Assembly (NCBI RefSeq): GCF_030462585.1
Contig: NZ_JASMRU010000001.1
Coordinates: 310,123-374,122 of the forward strand
Source: Pseudomonas sp. CAN1
Lineage (GTDB): Bacteria; Pseudomonadota; Gammaproteobacteria; Pseudomonadales; Pseudomonadaceae
DNA: 64,000 nucleotides
Reading direction: 5' to 3'
The translations under genes and the position numbers were made by a program. How positions within the stretch are numbered: the stretch's first letter is position 1; the number at the start of each line of letters is the position of its first letter. Below the pieces are notes generated by a model. The model was not told where the DNA came from and did no database searches. It saw only the letters and a list, made by a program, of their open reading frames with translations. Below are positions 57,150 to 64,000 of this stretch, in pieces.

Positions 57150-58658
57150 TTATTCCACGCCTTCTTCCTGCGGCTCTTCTTCGGCACCAGCAGCCGGGCC
57201 GCCCAGGCCCAGGCCTTGCGCGGAGCCCATGGCGAAGGCCATGAATTCCGGCACGCTCATGTCCTTGCCGTTGAACTTCACCTGGTCGTTGGCGTAGGCC
57301 AGCGAGCTGGACAGCGCGTTACCGTCCAGCACGGCCCACTGCGAGTTCAGGGCCATGCCGCTGAACAGGTCGGTCATGGCGTCGGACTGCTGCTTGAGCG
57401 CCACCGGGTCGACGCTGCCGGCGTCTTCGCCACCCAGCGAACCCTGCAGGGCGACGATGTCGCCGATCACTGCCTTGTCCACCTTCAGGTCGGCCTTGAG
57501 TGCGGCGAGGATGCTGCGGGCCATCTCGTCCGGGGTAGCAGCGGCAGCGTCAGGCTGGCGCAGGTCGACCGAGAACGAAGCCTTGGCCAAGCCGTGGGCG
57601 GTCTGCAGCGACAGCTCGTCCAGCGACAGCACCGGCGAGCCGCCGAGCAGGGCCAGGCCGAGCTTCTTCATTTCTTCTTCCTGTTGCGGGGTCAGCTCGG
57701 TGGTTTCCAGGCTGTCCAGCGCCATCTTGCTGTAGGTTTCCTTGAAGGTCTTCAGCACGCCTTCGTCGAGGTTGCGCAGGCTCAGGTCGAGCTTCACGCC
57801 GCCGATTTCCTGGCCCTGCACCACGACCTTGCCGATGCGGTAGGAGACGCTCTGGTCCAGGCCCTTGCCGCCCTGCTTGAGGACTTCCTCGACCACGGCG
57901 TCGCGCACTTCGACTTCCGGTGCACCCGGCGACTTCACGTGCAGGCTCTTGATGGTGGCGGAGCTCGGGCCGAGGGCGAAGCCGTTGGCGTTTTCCTTCT
58001 TGTCGCCCTGCATGCCCAGGTCACGCAATTCGACGCGCGCCGGCTGGCCGCTGTTCTCGTCGGTGAAGTCGAGGTCGATCTCGGCCAGGTTGCCGACGGC
58101 GGTCATGTCCTTCTTGTCGGCAGACACGGTGAAATTCACCTTGGCCGGCGACAGGCGCAGCTTGTCCTTGTCCTTGCTGAAGTCCAGGGCGGCGGTTTCG
58201 ATCACGCCTTCCTGCTTCTGGTCGTAATGCAGGGTCAGCTCGCCGAACAGCGGCGCCTTGCCACCGGCGGCGGTGAACAGCGGGGCGGTGAGCTCGTTCT
58301 GCTCCAGGGCGAAATGGCTCTGCGCCATGACCGGCGCCAGCTGGCCGGCGGCCAGACGCGAGGCGGGGAAGGGGCCATGCTCCAGGCGGTCGGTGAAGAC
58401 CAGGGTCTGCGGCGCCTCGCCTTCCTTGCTGGTGAAGGTCAGGTTGTAGCGCGCGGTACTGGCGAACACGCCACGCTGGATGTCCACCAGGGTCAGGTGT
58501 GCGCCCAGGCCGGGGGCTTCCTGCTGCAGCAGTTCGTTGGCCTGGGTGATGCCGTTGTTCACTTCCTGCTCGACGCGGCTGCCGGTGTACCAGGCGCCGG
58601 CAACGGCGGCGCCGACGATGGCAACGGGAATGGCGATGGCCAGTGCGGTCTTCTTCAT
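57150..58658 (-). CDS. DUF945/YdgA family protein
   Basis: This 502-residue protein starts with an uncleaved-looking membrane anchor (MKKTALAIAIPVAIVGAAVA, then GAWYTG) and an extended periplasmic domain of repeated beta-strands and acidic turns. It matches DUF945 (E. coli YdgA/YihF type), length about 480-510, unknown function but linked to the inner membrane. The ATG at 58658 begins the anchor; the open frame extends to 58694. It is a single-gene unit ending at the terminator at 57106. The C-terminus is Glu-rich. Confidence 0.85.
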   Translation of the reverse strand: MKKTALAIAIPVAIVGAAVAGAWYTGSRVEQEVNNGITQANELLQQEAPGLGAHLTLVDIQRGVFASTARYNLTFTSKEGEAPQTLVFTDRLEHGPFPASRLAAGQLAPVMAQSHFALEQNELTAPLFTAAGGKAPLFGELTLHYDQKQEGVIETAALDFSKDKDKLRLSPAKVNFTVSADKKDMTAVGNLAEIDLDFTDENSGQPARVELRDLGMQGDKKENANGFALGPSSATIKSLHVKSPGAPEVEVRDAVVEEVLKQGGKGLDQSVSYRIGKVVVQGQEIGGVKLDLSLRNLDEGVLKTFKETYSKMALDSLETTELTPQQEEEMKKLGLALLGGSPVLSLDELSLQTAHGLAKASFSVDLRQPDAAAATPDEMARSILAALKADLKVDKAVIGDIVALQGSLGGEDAGSVDPVALKQQSDAMTDLFSGMALNSQWAVLDGNALSSSLAYANDQVKFNGKDMSVPEFMAFAMGSAQGLGLGGPAAGAEEEPQEEGVE

Positions 58659-58850
58659 GCTGAGTCCTTTCGTAGACGGCCGTACGGGGGACATCCTGTC
58701 GACCGTGGATTGAGAGTTGGCGGCGGGATGCTATCAGGCGCAATGCCATCGCTCCAGCGCGGCGGGCGAACGGCTTCACAGCGCCAGCATTGACCCGCGC
58801 GTCTCGGCTGGCAGGATAGGACGAACACCCTCCAGATGAAGTAATGCGCC

Positions 58851-59237
58851 ATGGCCCTGCTGCACAGCCTCCACCACGTCGCCCTGATCTGCTCGGACTA
58901 CCCGCGCTCCAAGCACTTCTACGTGGATATCCTCGGCCTCAGGGTGATCGCCGAGACCTACCGCACCGCGCGCGACTCCTGGAAGCTCGACCTGGAGCTG
59001 GGCGATGCGCGCCTGGAGCTGTTCTCCTTCCCCGGCGCCCCGACCCGGCCGTCCTACCCCGAGGCCCAGGGCTTGCGCCACCTGGCCTTCGCCGTGGACG
59101 ACCTGGACAGCGCCGTGGCCCACCTGCAGAGCCACGGCGTAGCCTGCGAGCCGATCCGCGACGACGAACTGACCGGCAAGCGCTTCACCTTCTTCGCCGA
59201 CCCGGACGACCTGCCGCTGGAGCTTTACGAGCGCTGA
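58851..59237 (+). CDS. VOC family protein (YaeR/GloA2-like)
   Basis: This 128-residue protein carries the glyoxalase metal site pattern: His9 (LHHVALIC), Glu56 (ARLELFSF), His77 (LRHLAFAV) and Glu124 (LPLELYER). The sequence is close to E. coli YaeR, a VOC protein of unconfirmed substrate. It probably binds a divalent metal and isomerises or cleaves a small carbonyl adduct. It stands alone, divergent from the DUF945 gene, and is followed by repeats. Confidence 0.88.
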   Translation: MALLHSLHHVALICSDYPRSKHFYVDILGLRVIAETYRTARDSWKLDLELGDARLELFSFPGAPTRPSYPEAQGLRHLAFAVDDLDSAVAHLQSHGVACEPIRDDELTGKRFTFFADPDDLPLELYER

Positions 59238-59263
59238 TGCCTGCCTTTGGGTGCCAGGGCATG

Positions 59264-59302
59264 CCCTCACCCTCCCCCAGGGGGAGAGGGCTGGGGTGAG
59301 GG
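59264..59302. repeat. CCCTCACCC element, compact form
   Basis: CCCTCACCCTCCCCC is directly followed by GGGGGAGAGGGCTGGGGTGA, with no long spacer. It is the third copy in the window and suggests the spacer is expendable. Confidence 0.75.
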
Positions 59303-59336
59303 GAAACGCACAGCGCCGATGCCGGGCCAATGCCCC

Positions 59337-59411
59337 GTAGGAGCGGACCTTGTCCGCGAATCCTTCCGTGGGCACCGCCGCTGGCCATTCGCGGAGAAGC
59401 TCCGCTCCTAC
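59337..59411. repeat. REP doublet with mixed halves
   Basis: GTAGGAGCGGACCTTGTCCG at 59337 faces GCGGAGAAGCTCCGCTCCTA ending at 59410. The two halves belong to different subtypes (ACCTTGT against AGAAGCT). Confidence 0.82.
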
Positions 59412-59426
59412 AAGAGCGGAACAACC

Positions 59427-60368
59427 TCAGGCCGGCACCGCCTCGCTGCCCAAAGCCCCGCGCAGGCTGGCCAGATCGCGCAGCGGCGGCGCACCGAACA
59501 GGCGGCTGTATTCGCGGCTGAACTGCGACGGACTTTCGTAGCCGACGCGATGCCCGGCCACCGCCACTTCCAGCCCTTCGGAAAGCATCAGCCGCCGCGC
59601 TTCCTGCAGGCGCAGCTGCTTCTGGTACTGCAGCGGGCTGAGCGCGGTCACTTCCTTGAAGCGGTGGTGCAGGGTGGACACGCTGAGGTTGACCTCGCGG
59701 GCCAGGTCCTCGATGCGCAGGGACTTGTCGTAGTTGCGGTTGAGCCATTCGATGGCGCGGGTGACGCGGTGGGTCTGACTGTCGGTCATCGCCAGATCAT
59801 GCAGCAGGTGGCCCTGCGGGCCGCGCAGCAGTCGGTAGAGGATTTCGCGGACGAACAGCGGCGCCAGCATCTCGATGTCGCGCGGGGTGTCCAGCAGGCG
59901 CATCAGGCGCAGCAGGGCGTCGAGCACGGTGCAATCCACACGCTGCAGATAGATGCCGCGGCTGGCCGGGCGCGGCGCGCTGCCCGCAAGACCGGCCTCG
60001 GCGATCAGCCGGGTCAGCTCGCCGGGGTCGATATCCAGGCGGATGGACAGGTAGGGCCTCTCCGGCGAGGCCTCGATCACCTGCCCGGAGACCGGCAGCG
60101 TCACCGACACGACCAGCAGGTTGAGTTCGTCGTAGCGATAGACCTCGCTGCCCAGGCGCACTTCTTTGCAGCCCTGGGCAATCACGCACAGGGCCGGGCG
60201 GTAGAGCGTCGGCATGCGGCCTTCGTTGGGGCAGTCGCCACGGGCGACCAGCAGCGAATCGATGGCGGTTTCGAAGAGACCTTCACCCTGGCAGTGGCGC
60301 TGGATGATGTCGGCCAGCTCCTGGCGGCCGGCGGCAATGGGATCAAAGGCGGGAACGGACTGGGACAT
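59427..60368 (-). CDS. AraC family regulator (AraC_N subgroup)
   Basis: The 313-residue protein has an AraC_N domain (RMPTLYRPALCVIAQGCKEV, LLVVSVTLPVSGQV) and a C-terminal double HTH (LRIEDLAREVNLSVSTLHHR, then LEVAVAGHRVGYESPSQFSR). I chose the ATG at 60368 because the AraC_N family starts there; an in-frame extension to 60776 is low-complexity. It is divergent from the ABM monooxygenase at 60691, and the direct repeats at 60447 and 60571 in the 322-bp gap are good candidates for its binding sites. Confidence 0.9.
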   Translation of the reverse strand: MSQSVPAFDPIAAGRQELADIIQRHCQGEGLFETAIDSLLVARGDCPNEGRMPTLYRPALCVIAQGCKEVRLGSEVYRYDELNLLVVSVTLPVSGQVIEASPERPYLSIRLDIDPGELTRLIAEAGLAGSAPRPASRGIYLQRVDCTVLDALLRLMRLLDTPRDIEMLAPLFVREILYRLLRGPQGHLLHDLAMTDSQTHRVTRAIEWLNRNYDKSLRIEDLAREVNLSVSTLHHRFKEVTALSPLQYQKQLRLQEARRLMLSEGLEVAVAGHRVGYESPSQFSREYSRLFGAPPLRDLASLRGALGSEAVPA

Positions 60369-60446
60369 GCACAGGACCTCCAGTGGCGGCGCACGAAGCT
60401 TACGCCCACGGCGTATGCGCGCGTGTGACAGTAAGGCAGCCGCTGG

Positions 60447-60583
60447 AGGATCAGGCAAGCAATCGGCAGGAATGGACAAGCCACCCCGTGTTCGGGTCGC
60501 GCACCGTGACGGTGCGAGAGGCGGAAACGGGCGGGAAACACGCGGTTTCAGACTTCCGCGAAGGCTCCGCAGGATCAGGCAAG
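60447..60583. promoter_or_regulatory. Two 13-bp direct repeats, candidate AraC sites
   Basis: AGGATCAGGCAAG occurs identically at 60447-60459 and 60571-60583, each followed 5-7 nt later by a (C/G)CAG triplet. The spacing of 124 nt suits two operator sites for the AraC protein next door, one near each of the divergent promoters. The rest of 60369-60690 holds no gene. Confidence 0.6.
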
Positions 60584-60690
60584 AAGGCGACAGCATCCGG
60601 ATAACGCCCGGCCCTGGCCGCGCCGTAAGCTTCCTGTCAGTCGTCCGAGGAGCCACCTCGGGCTTCTTCCTGTAATGCGGAGGACAGGAC

Positions 60691-61008
60691 ATGCACTGGC
60701 AAACACCCATCGAACACGAATTGCACATCCACCCCCGGCTCGGGCACGAGGCGGAGCTCGGCGCCCTGATCGACAACCTGGTCGACGGCGCACGCCGCGC
60801 GCCGGGATGCCTGCACTGCCAACTGGTGGCCCGCGAGAACGGCCAGCCGTGGCTGCTGCAGGGCAGCTGGAAGGACGAGGAGGCGCTGCTCGACTACTTC
60901 GCCACGCCCTCGTCACAGCTGCTCGGCGAAGTGCTTCTATGCCACTGTCGAAGCCTCAGCGGCGGCATAGTGGAAACCCTCGATCAGGCCACCGGAAAGG
61001 TGGCCTGA
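60691..61008 (+). CDS. Antibiotic biosynthesis monooxygenase (ABM) family protein
   Basis: This 105-residue protein shows the ABM dimeric alpha/beta-barrel pattern: ELHIHPRLGHEAELGALIDN, then APGCLHCQLVARENG and WLLQGSWKDEEALLDYFATP. Members act on quinones or similar small substrates without cofactor, or have unknown roles. Its partner AraC gene is divergent, and it is the likely target of that regulator. The ATG follows TGCGGAGGACAG. It ends 59 nt from the stop of the convergent receptor gene. Confidence 0.85.
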   Translation: MHWQTPIEHELHIHPRLGHEAELGALIDNLVDGARRAPGCLHCQLVARENGQPWLLQGSWKDEEALLDYFATPSSQLLGEVLLCHCRSLSGGIVETLDQATGKVA

Positions 61009-61067
61009 GTTTTTTTGGATAGAGAACTTTCAGGCAGAGAGCTTTCCGGCCCAGAGTTTTCAGCCCC

Positions 61068-63452
61068 TCAGTATTCCAGGCTCCAGCCCAGGGTGAAGGT
61101 CCGCCCGCGGCCCTGGTAGTCGTACAGATAGGCCGGCCCGTAGGTCGGCGCATAGAACAGCGCGGCACGCTGACCCCAGACGGTGCTGTACTGCTTGTCC
61201 AGCAGGTTCTGGATACCGGCGCTGAAGGTGCCGAAACCGGTCTTCTGCTCGCCCATCAGGTCGAAGGTGGTGTAGCCGTCGATCTCGTGGTCCGCGTCGT
61301 CCTTCAGGTTGAAGGCGTGCTGGGCCTGCAGGCGGGCACTGCGTTCGCCATCACCCCAGCCGACGAAGGCCGTGGACTTGGACAGCGACGCATAGCGCGC
61401 ATCACGCTTGATCCAGTCGCCATCGGCATCCTCTTCCTGTGAACGCACCAGGTGCAGCGTGGTGCCGCCCTGCCAGCCGTTCTCGAAGTAGCGGGTGACC
61501 GCGCCCTCGAAGCCGAAGTCGCGGCTCTTCTGGTCCTGCACGTCGATGGTCAAGGTCGCGGCGTCGGTGGTGATGATCTTGTCCGACCAGATGTAATACA
61601 CCGCCGCCTGCGCCTGCCACTGCATGTCGCTGTAGCGCCAGCCAGTCTCGACCTGGCGGCTCTTGATGCCGGCCAGCGGGTTGTCGTCCACCGACAGGCC
61701 GGCCTTGCCGTAGTACTTGGCCGGGTCGGGCAGGTCGAAGCCCTCGCTGTAGTTGGTCCACAGCTGGTGGCCGTTCTTGAAGTCGTAGATCGCGCCGAGG
61801 TTGAACAGGTTGACCTGGTAGTCGTTGCTGCCGCCGGGCACGCCTTTGAAGTCGTCCACTTCGACATCCATCTTCTGGTGGCGCGCGCCGCCGGAAATGG
61901 TCAGGTTGTCGGTGGCCTTCCAGTCCAGCTGACCGTAGAACGACAGCCCGTCGACGATGTAGCTGGGGTAGCGCGGCGCGCTGCTGGCGGTTTCCAGGTC
62001 GAGGCCGCCGCTTTCGGAGGACAGGCGCTGGTCGAAGACCTTCTGCTCGGCGTTGAAGCGCTCGTGGTCGAGGTCCACGCCGTAGGTGAACTTCAGCGCA
62101 TCCCACTGCTTGCTGAACAGGCCCTTGAGGCCGCTGACCTCGAAGTTCTGCTGCGAGCCGGCGAAGTACACACCCTTGGAGCCGGTGGGCTTGCCGGTGT
62201 TGTAGTAGGGGAAGGGATAGAAGTTGTCGTCTTCCTTGCGGTAGTACGCCTGCAGGTAGAAGTCCTGCTCCAGCAGGTTGCTGTGGTGGTAGTTGGCGTT
62301 GAGCAGCACGCGCCGCGAGCGTGGTTCGAGGTCGGTATCCAGGCCACTGCGGATCTCGGCGTCTTCCAGGTCCGACGGCCCCTGGTAGTTCAGGTGCGGA
62401 AAGTAGATGCCGGTGCTGCCGTCGTTGCCCGAGTCGTAGTACTGCGCCAGCAGGTCGAGGCTCTGCTCGTCGGTGAACTGCGCGGTGAGGTTGCCCATCA
62501 CGTCGACGGTGCGGTTGTACTGCAGGTCGGTCTGGGTGTTGTCGATGAAGATCTGGTTGCCGGCGCCGTCGTAGAAGGCTTCGTTCTTCTCCGCCGAGAC
62601 ACCCAGGCGGCCCGCCAGCCGGTCGGTGCCGCCGCTGATGGATTGCGCGGCGCGGGTCGATAGGTCGTCGCTGTTGTTGAAGCCGCTGCTGGCGCCCAGC
62701 TGCGTCTCGAAGCGCGCATCGCCGGCGGCGCCCTTCTTGGTGATGATGTTGATGATGCCGCCGGTGGCGCCGCCGCCGTAGATGGCGCTGGCGCCGGAGA
62801 GCACTTCGATGCGCTCGACGTTGAACGGCGAGATGCTGTCGAACTGGCGCGACAGGCCGCGCGAGCTGTTCTGGCTGACGCCGTCGATCATCACCAGCAC
62901 GTTGCGCCCGCGCATGTTCTGGCCGTAGTTGGTGCGGCCTTCCGGCGCCAGGTCGAGGCCGGGGACCAGCTTGCCGACGGCTTCCTTGAGGCTGACGCCG
63001 GTATCCAGCTGCTCGCGCAGCTGGGTCTGGTCGACCACCCAGACGGTGCCGGGGATCGAGCTGATGTCGGTGGGCGTGCGCGCTGCCACGCTGATCTGCA
63101 TCGGCGCCAGGCTCAGGGCGGCGGAGTCGTCCTTCTCGCGCTTGAGCAGCACGGTGCGCTCGTCGGTGAAGCGCCAGCTTACGCCGCTGCCGGAAAGCAG
63201 CTGGTTGAGCGCTTCCTCGGTGCTGTAGGTGCCGTCCAGCCCTTCGCTCTGCAGGCCCTGGATATCCTCGGAGTTGAACAGCAGGTGCAGCCCGGCCTGG
63301 TCGGCGAACTGGGTCAGCGCGCTGTCCAGGCTGCGCGGGGCGATGTGCAGCTCGACGGCGGCAGAGCCGGCCGCGTGGGCCAGGGGAGCACCGGCAGCGA
63401 GCAGGGAAGCCAGCAACAGCGCGCGGTGCAGCGGGGAAGGACGGTAAGGCAT
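61068..63452 (-). CDS. TonB-dependent receptor, IutA/ChtA-like with STN domain
   Basis: The 794-residue receptor has a signal peptide, an STN domain (HIAPRSLDSALTQFADQAGL, about 34-53 onward), a plug with LVMIDGVSQNSSRGLSRQFD and IEVLSGASAIYGGGATGG, and a barrel ending YDYQGRGRTFTLGWSLEY. The plug and C-terminus closely resemble IutA and ChtA (PA4675), the ferric-aerobactin receptors, but those lack an STN domain as far as I recall. The STN domain and the fecR gene upstream (63812-64000) make it a surface-signalling receptor. I chose the ATG at 63452 because it begins the signal peptide. Confidence 0.88.
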   Translation of the reverse strand: MPYRPSPLHRALLLASLLAAGAPLAHAAGSAAVELHIAPRSLDSALTQFADQAGLHLLFNSEDIQGLQSEGLDGTYSTEEALNQLLSGSGVSWRFTDERTVLLKREKDDSAALSLAPMQISVAARTPTDISSIPGTVWVVDQTQLREQLDTGVSLKEAVGKLVPGLDLAPEGRTNYGQNMRGRNVLVMIDGVSQNSSRGLSRQFDSISPFNVERIEVLSGASAIYGGGATGGIINIITKKGAAGDARFETQLGASSGFNNSDDLSTRAAQSISGGTDRLAGRLGVSAEKNEAFYDGAGNQIFIDNTQTDLQYNRTVDVMGNLTAQFTDEQSLDLLAQYYDSGNDGSTGIYFPHLNYQGPSDLEDAEIRSGLDTDLEPRSRRVLLNANYHHSNLLEQDFYLQAYYRKEDDNFYPFPYYNTGKPTGSKGVYFAGSQQNFEVSGLKGLFSKQWDALKFTYGVDLDHERFNAEQKVFDQRLSSESGGLDLETASSAPRYPSYIVDGLSFYGQLDWKATDNLTISGGARHQKMDVEVDDFKGVPGGSNDYQVNLFNLGAIYDFKNGHQLWTNYSEGFDLPDPAKYYGKAGLSVDDNPLAGIKSRQVETGWRYSDMQWQAQAAVYYIWSDKIITTDAATLTIDVQDQKSRDFGFEGAVTRYFENGWQGGTTLHLVRSQEEDADGDWIKRDARYASLSKSTAFVGWGDGERSARLQAQHAFNLKDDADHEIDGYTTFDLMGEQKTGFGTFSAGIQNLLDKQYSTVWGQRAALFYAPTYGPAYLYDYQGRGRTFTLGWSLEY

Positions 63453-63598
63453 GCGGGAGAAATCCGTTCTTGTGTGGGCAGGGTCGCGTATTGAGAATTT
63501 TTCGCGTTCCTGCCTACGACGAAACGGCCAGGCAAACCTTGCAGTGGCCAATGCAAAAAATTTTCATTTTCTTGTGTGAGAGGACGGCAAAGGCTTTC

Positions 63599-63679
63599 GT
63601 AGGGCGCATGAAGCGTGCCGCTTCATGCGCCGATACGGGGTGAGCGGCGGATAACGCCGGGGGCGTTATTCGCCCTACG
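63599..63679. repeat. Double CGTAGGGCG palindrome
   Basis: CGTAGGGCG at 63599 is inverted against CGCCCTACG ending at 63679, with two internal hairpins (GCATGAAGC/GCTTCATGC-like and ATAACGCC/GGCGTTAT). The second hairpin matches the elements at 27481 and 47927. It lies between the receptor and fecR. Confidence 0.78.
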
Positions 63680-63710
63680 GTCCCGCCCGGCTCTGGGCAG
63701 GGTGCCCCTT

Positions 63711-63801
63711 GTAGGAGCGAGCTTGCTCGCGAACAGATTTCCCGGCGGCTCCGCGGCTGGGCGGTTCGCGAGCAAGGGCTAGGCGCCCCCCTCGGTCCTA
63801 C
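63711..63801. repeat. REP doublet with interrupted right copy
   Basis: The left copy GTAGGAGCGAGCTTGCTCGC (63711-63730) is intact. The right copy begins GGTTCGCGAGCAAG and ends CTCGGTCCTAC, but 14 nt (63777-63790, GGCTAGGCGCCCCC) split it and one base of the end has changed. This stops the right palindrome from pairing. Confidence 0.75.
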
Positions 63802-63811
63802 GAAAAACGCG

Positions 63812-64000
63812 TCAAGCTTTCGGGGAGGGACGGATCAGCACCAGCCAGGGCAGATGGGTAACGGTCACCGGCTGCAACCGCTCCAGGGTCTTGAGCAGGG
63901 CGCCGGGGTCCTGCAGGTCGAACACACCGCTGACCTTGTGCTGGCGCAGCGCACTGTCGGTCAGCACGATGCGGCCGGGGACGTAGCGCTCCAGTTCGTC
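63812..64000 (-). CDS. FecR family protein, C-terminal part (5' end outside window)
   Basis: The minus strand is open from the right edge to a TGA at 63814-63812, giving 62 residues beginning DELERYVPGRIVLTDSALRQ and ending WLVLIRPSPKA. LERYVPGRIVLTD, HKVSGVFDLQDPGALLKTLE and the final LPWLVLI match the C-terminal STN-like domain of FecR proteins (compare the complete FecR at 50209-51159, which ends GPWLTLISLREP). It lies upstream of the IutA-like receptor on the same strand and is its likely signalling partner; a FecI-type sigma gene should follow outside the window. Confidence 0.85.
   Translation of the reverse strand, partial: DELERYVPGRIVLTDSALRQHKVSGVFDLQDPGALLKTLERLQPVTVTHLPWLVLIRPSPKA

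Noticed and set aside
63540..63590. Fur box in the AT-rich stretch upstream of the IutA-like receptor
   Set aside because: The run AAAAAATTTTCATTTTC is AT-rich but does not align to the Fur consensus above background.

Overview
The window is high-GC chromosomal DNA from a Pseudomonas, most likely the P. aeruginosa / P. citronellolis / P. nitroreducens side of the genus. This rests on recognisable orthologue blocks (gpuP-gpuA-gpuR, divergent trpI/trpBA, a PA5455-PA5459-like glycan module), Pseudomonas-restricted small families (DUF2388, DUF1161) and many REP doublets built on GTAGGAGCGAGCTTGCTCGC and relatives. No rRNA, tRNA, CRISPR array, phage or insertion sequence was seen.

Region 1 (1-14577) is a surface-glycan locus. 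On the plus strand gtrA - dprE1 - dprE2 - a GT-C-like membrane protein - an acyltransferase repeats the order of the mycobacterial decaprenyl-phosphoryl-arabinose genes. On the minus strand seven genes, six of them coupled by 4-nt overlaps, encode two paralogous glycosyltransferases, two paralogous methyltransferases, an O-acyltransferase and two GT-C proteins, one with the signature of the mycobacterial arabinosyltransferase AftB. The two operons meet tail to tail, with both stop codons in one CTAG. The likely product is an O-acylated, O-methylated glycan containing D-arabinofuranose. The middle of the locus is clearly lower in GC than its flanks.

Region 2 (14859-19058) holds a DUF1127 protein, three tandem secreted DUF2388 proteins coupled to a large DUF4105 protein, a GFA-family protein and an unknown protein. 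Region 3 (19064-22433) is the 3-guanidinopropionate block gpuR/gpuA/gpuP. Region 4 (22626-28602) has a ribbon-helix-helix/ParE toxin-antitoxin pair with two palindromic operator candidates, DUF2218, ElaA, an epoxide-hydrolase-like enzyme and several LysR and AraC regulators.

Region 5 (28696-45345) is a catabolic island: an AraC regulator that appears to lack its first HTH, a DUF1302/DUF1329 envelope pair, a FadB-like + paired acyl-CoA dehydrogenase operon resembling the pim (dicarboxylate) operon, an IclR regulator, a CoA ligase, a 3-hydroxyacyl-CoA dehydrogenase and two DUF1254 proteins. The fadB-like and ligase operons carry almost the same palindromic operator (15 of 16 bases) at nearly the same distance from the start codon, which argues for one IclR regulon.

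Region 6 (45645-64000) contains a putative metallopeptidase lipoprotein, two paralogous lipoproteins, two DUF1161 proteins, OsmC, dodecin, a complete FecI/FecR/TonB-receptor set behind a candidate Fur box, trpI/trpBA, a DUF945 protein, a YaeR-like VOC protein, an AraC regulator facing an ABM monooxygenase, and an IutA/ChtA-like receptor whose partner fecR runs off the right edge. Intergenic spaces are unusually full of dispersed palindromic repeats.
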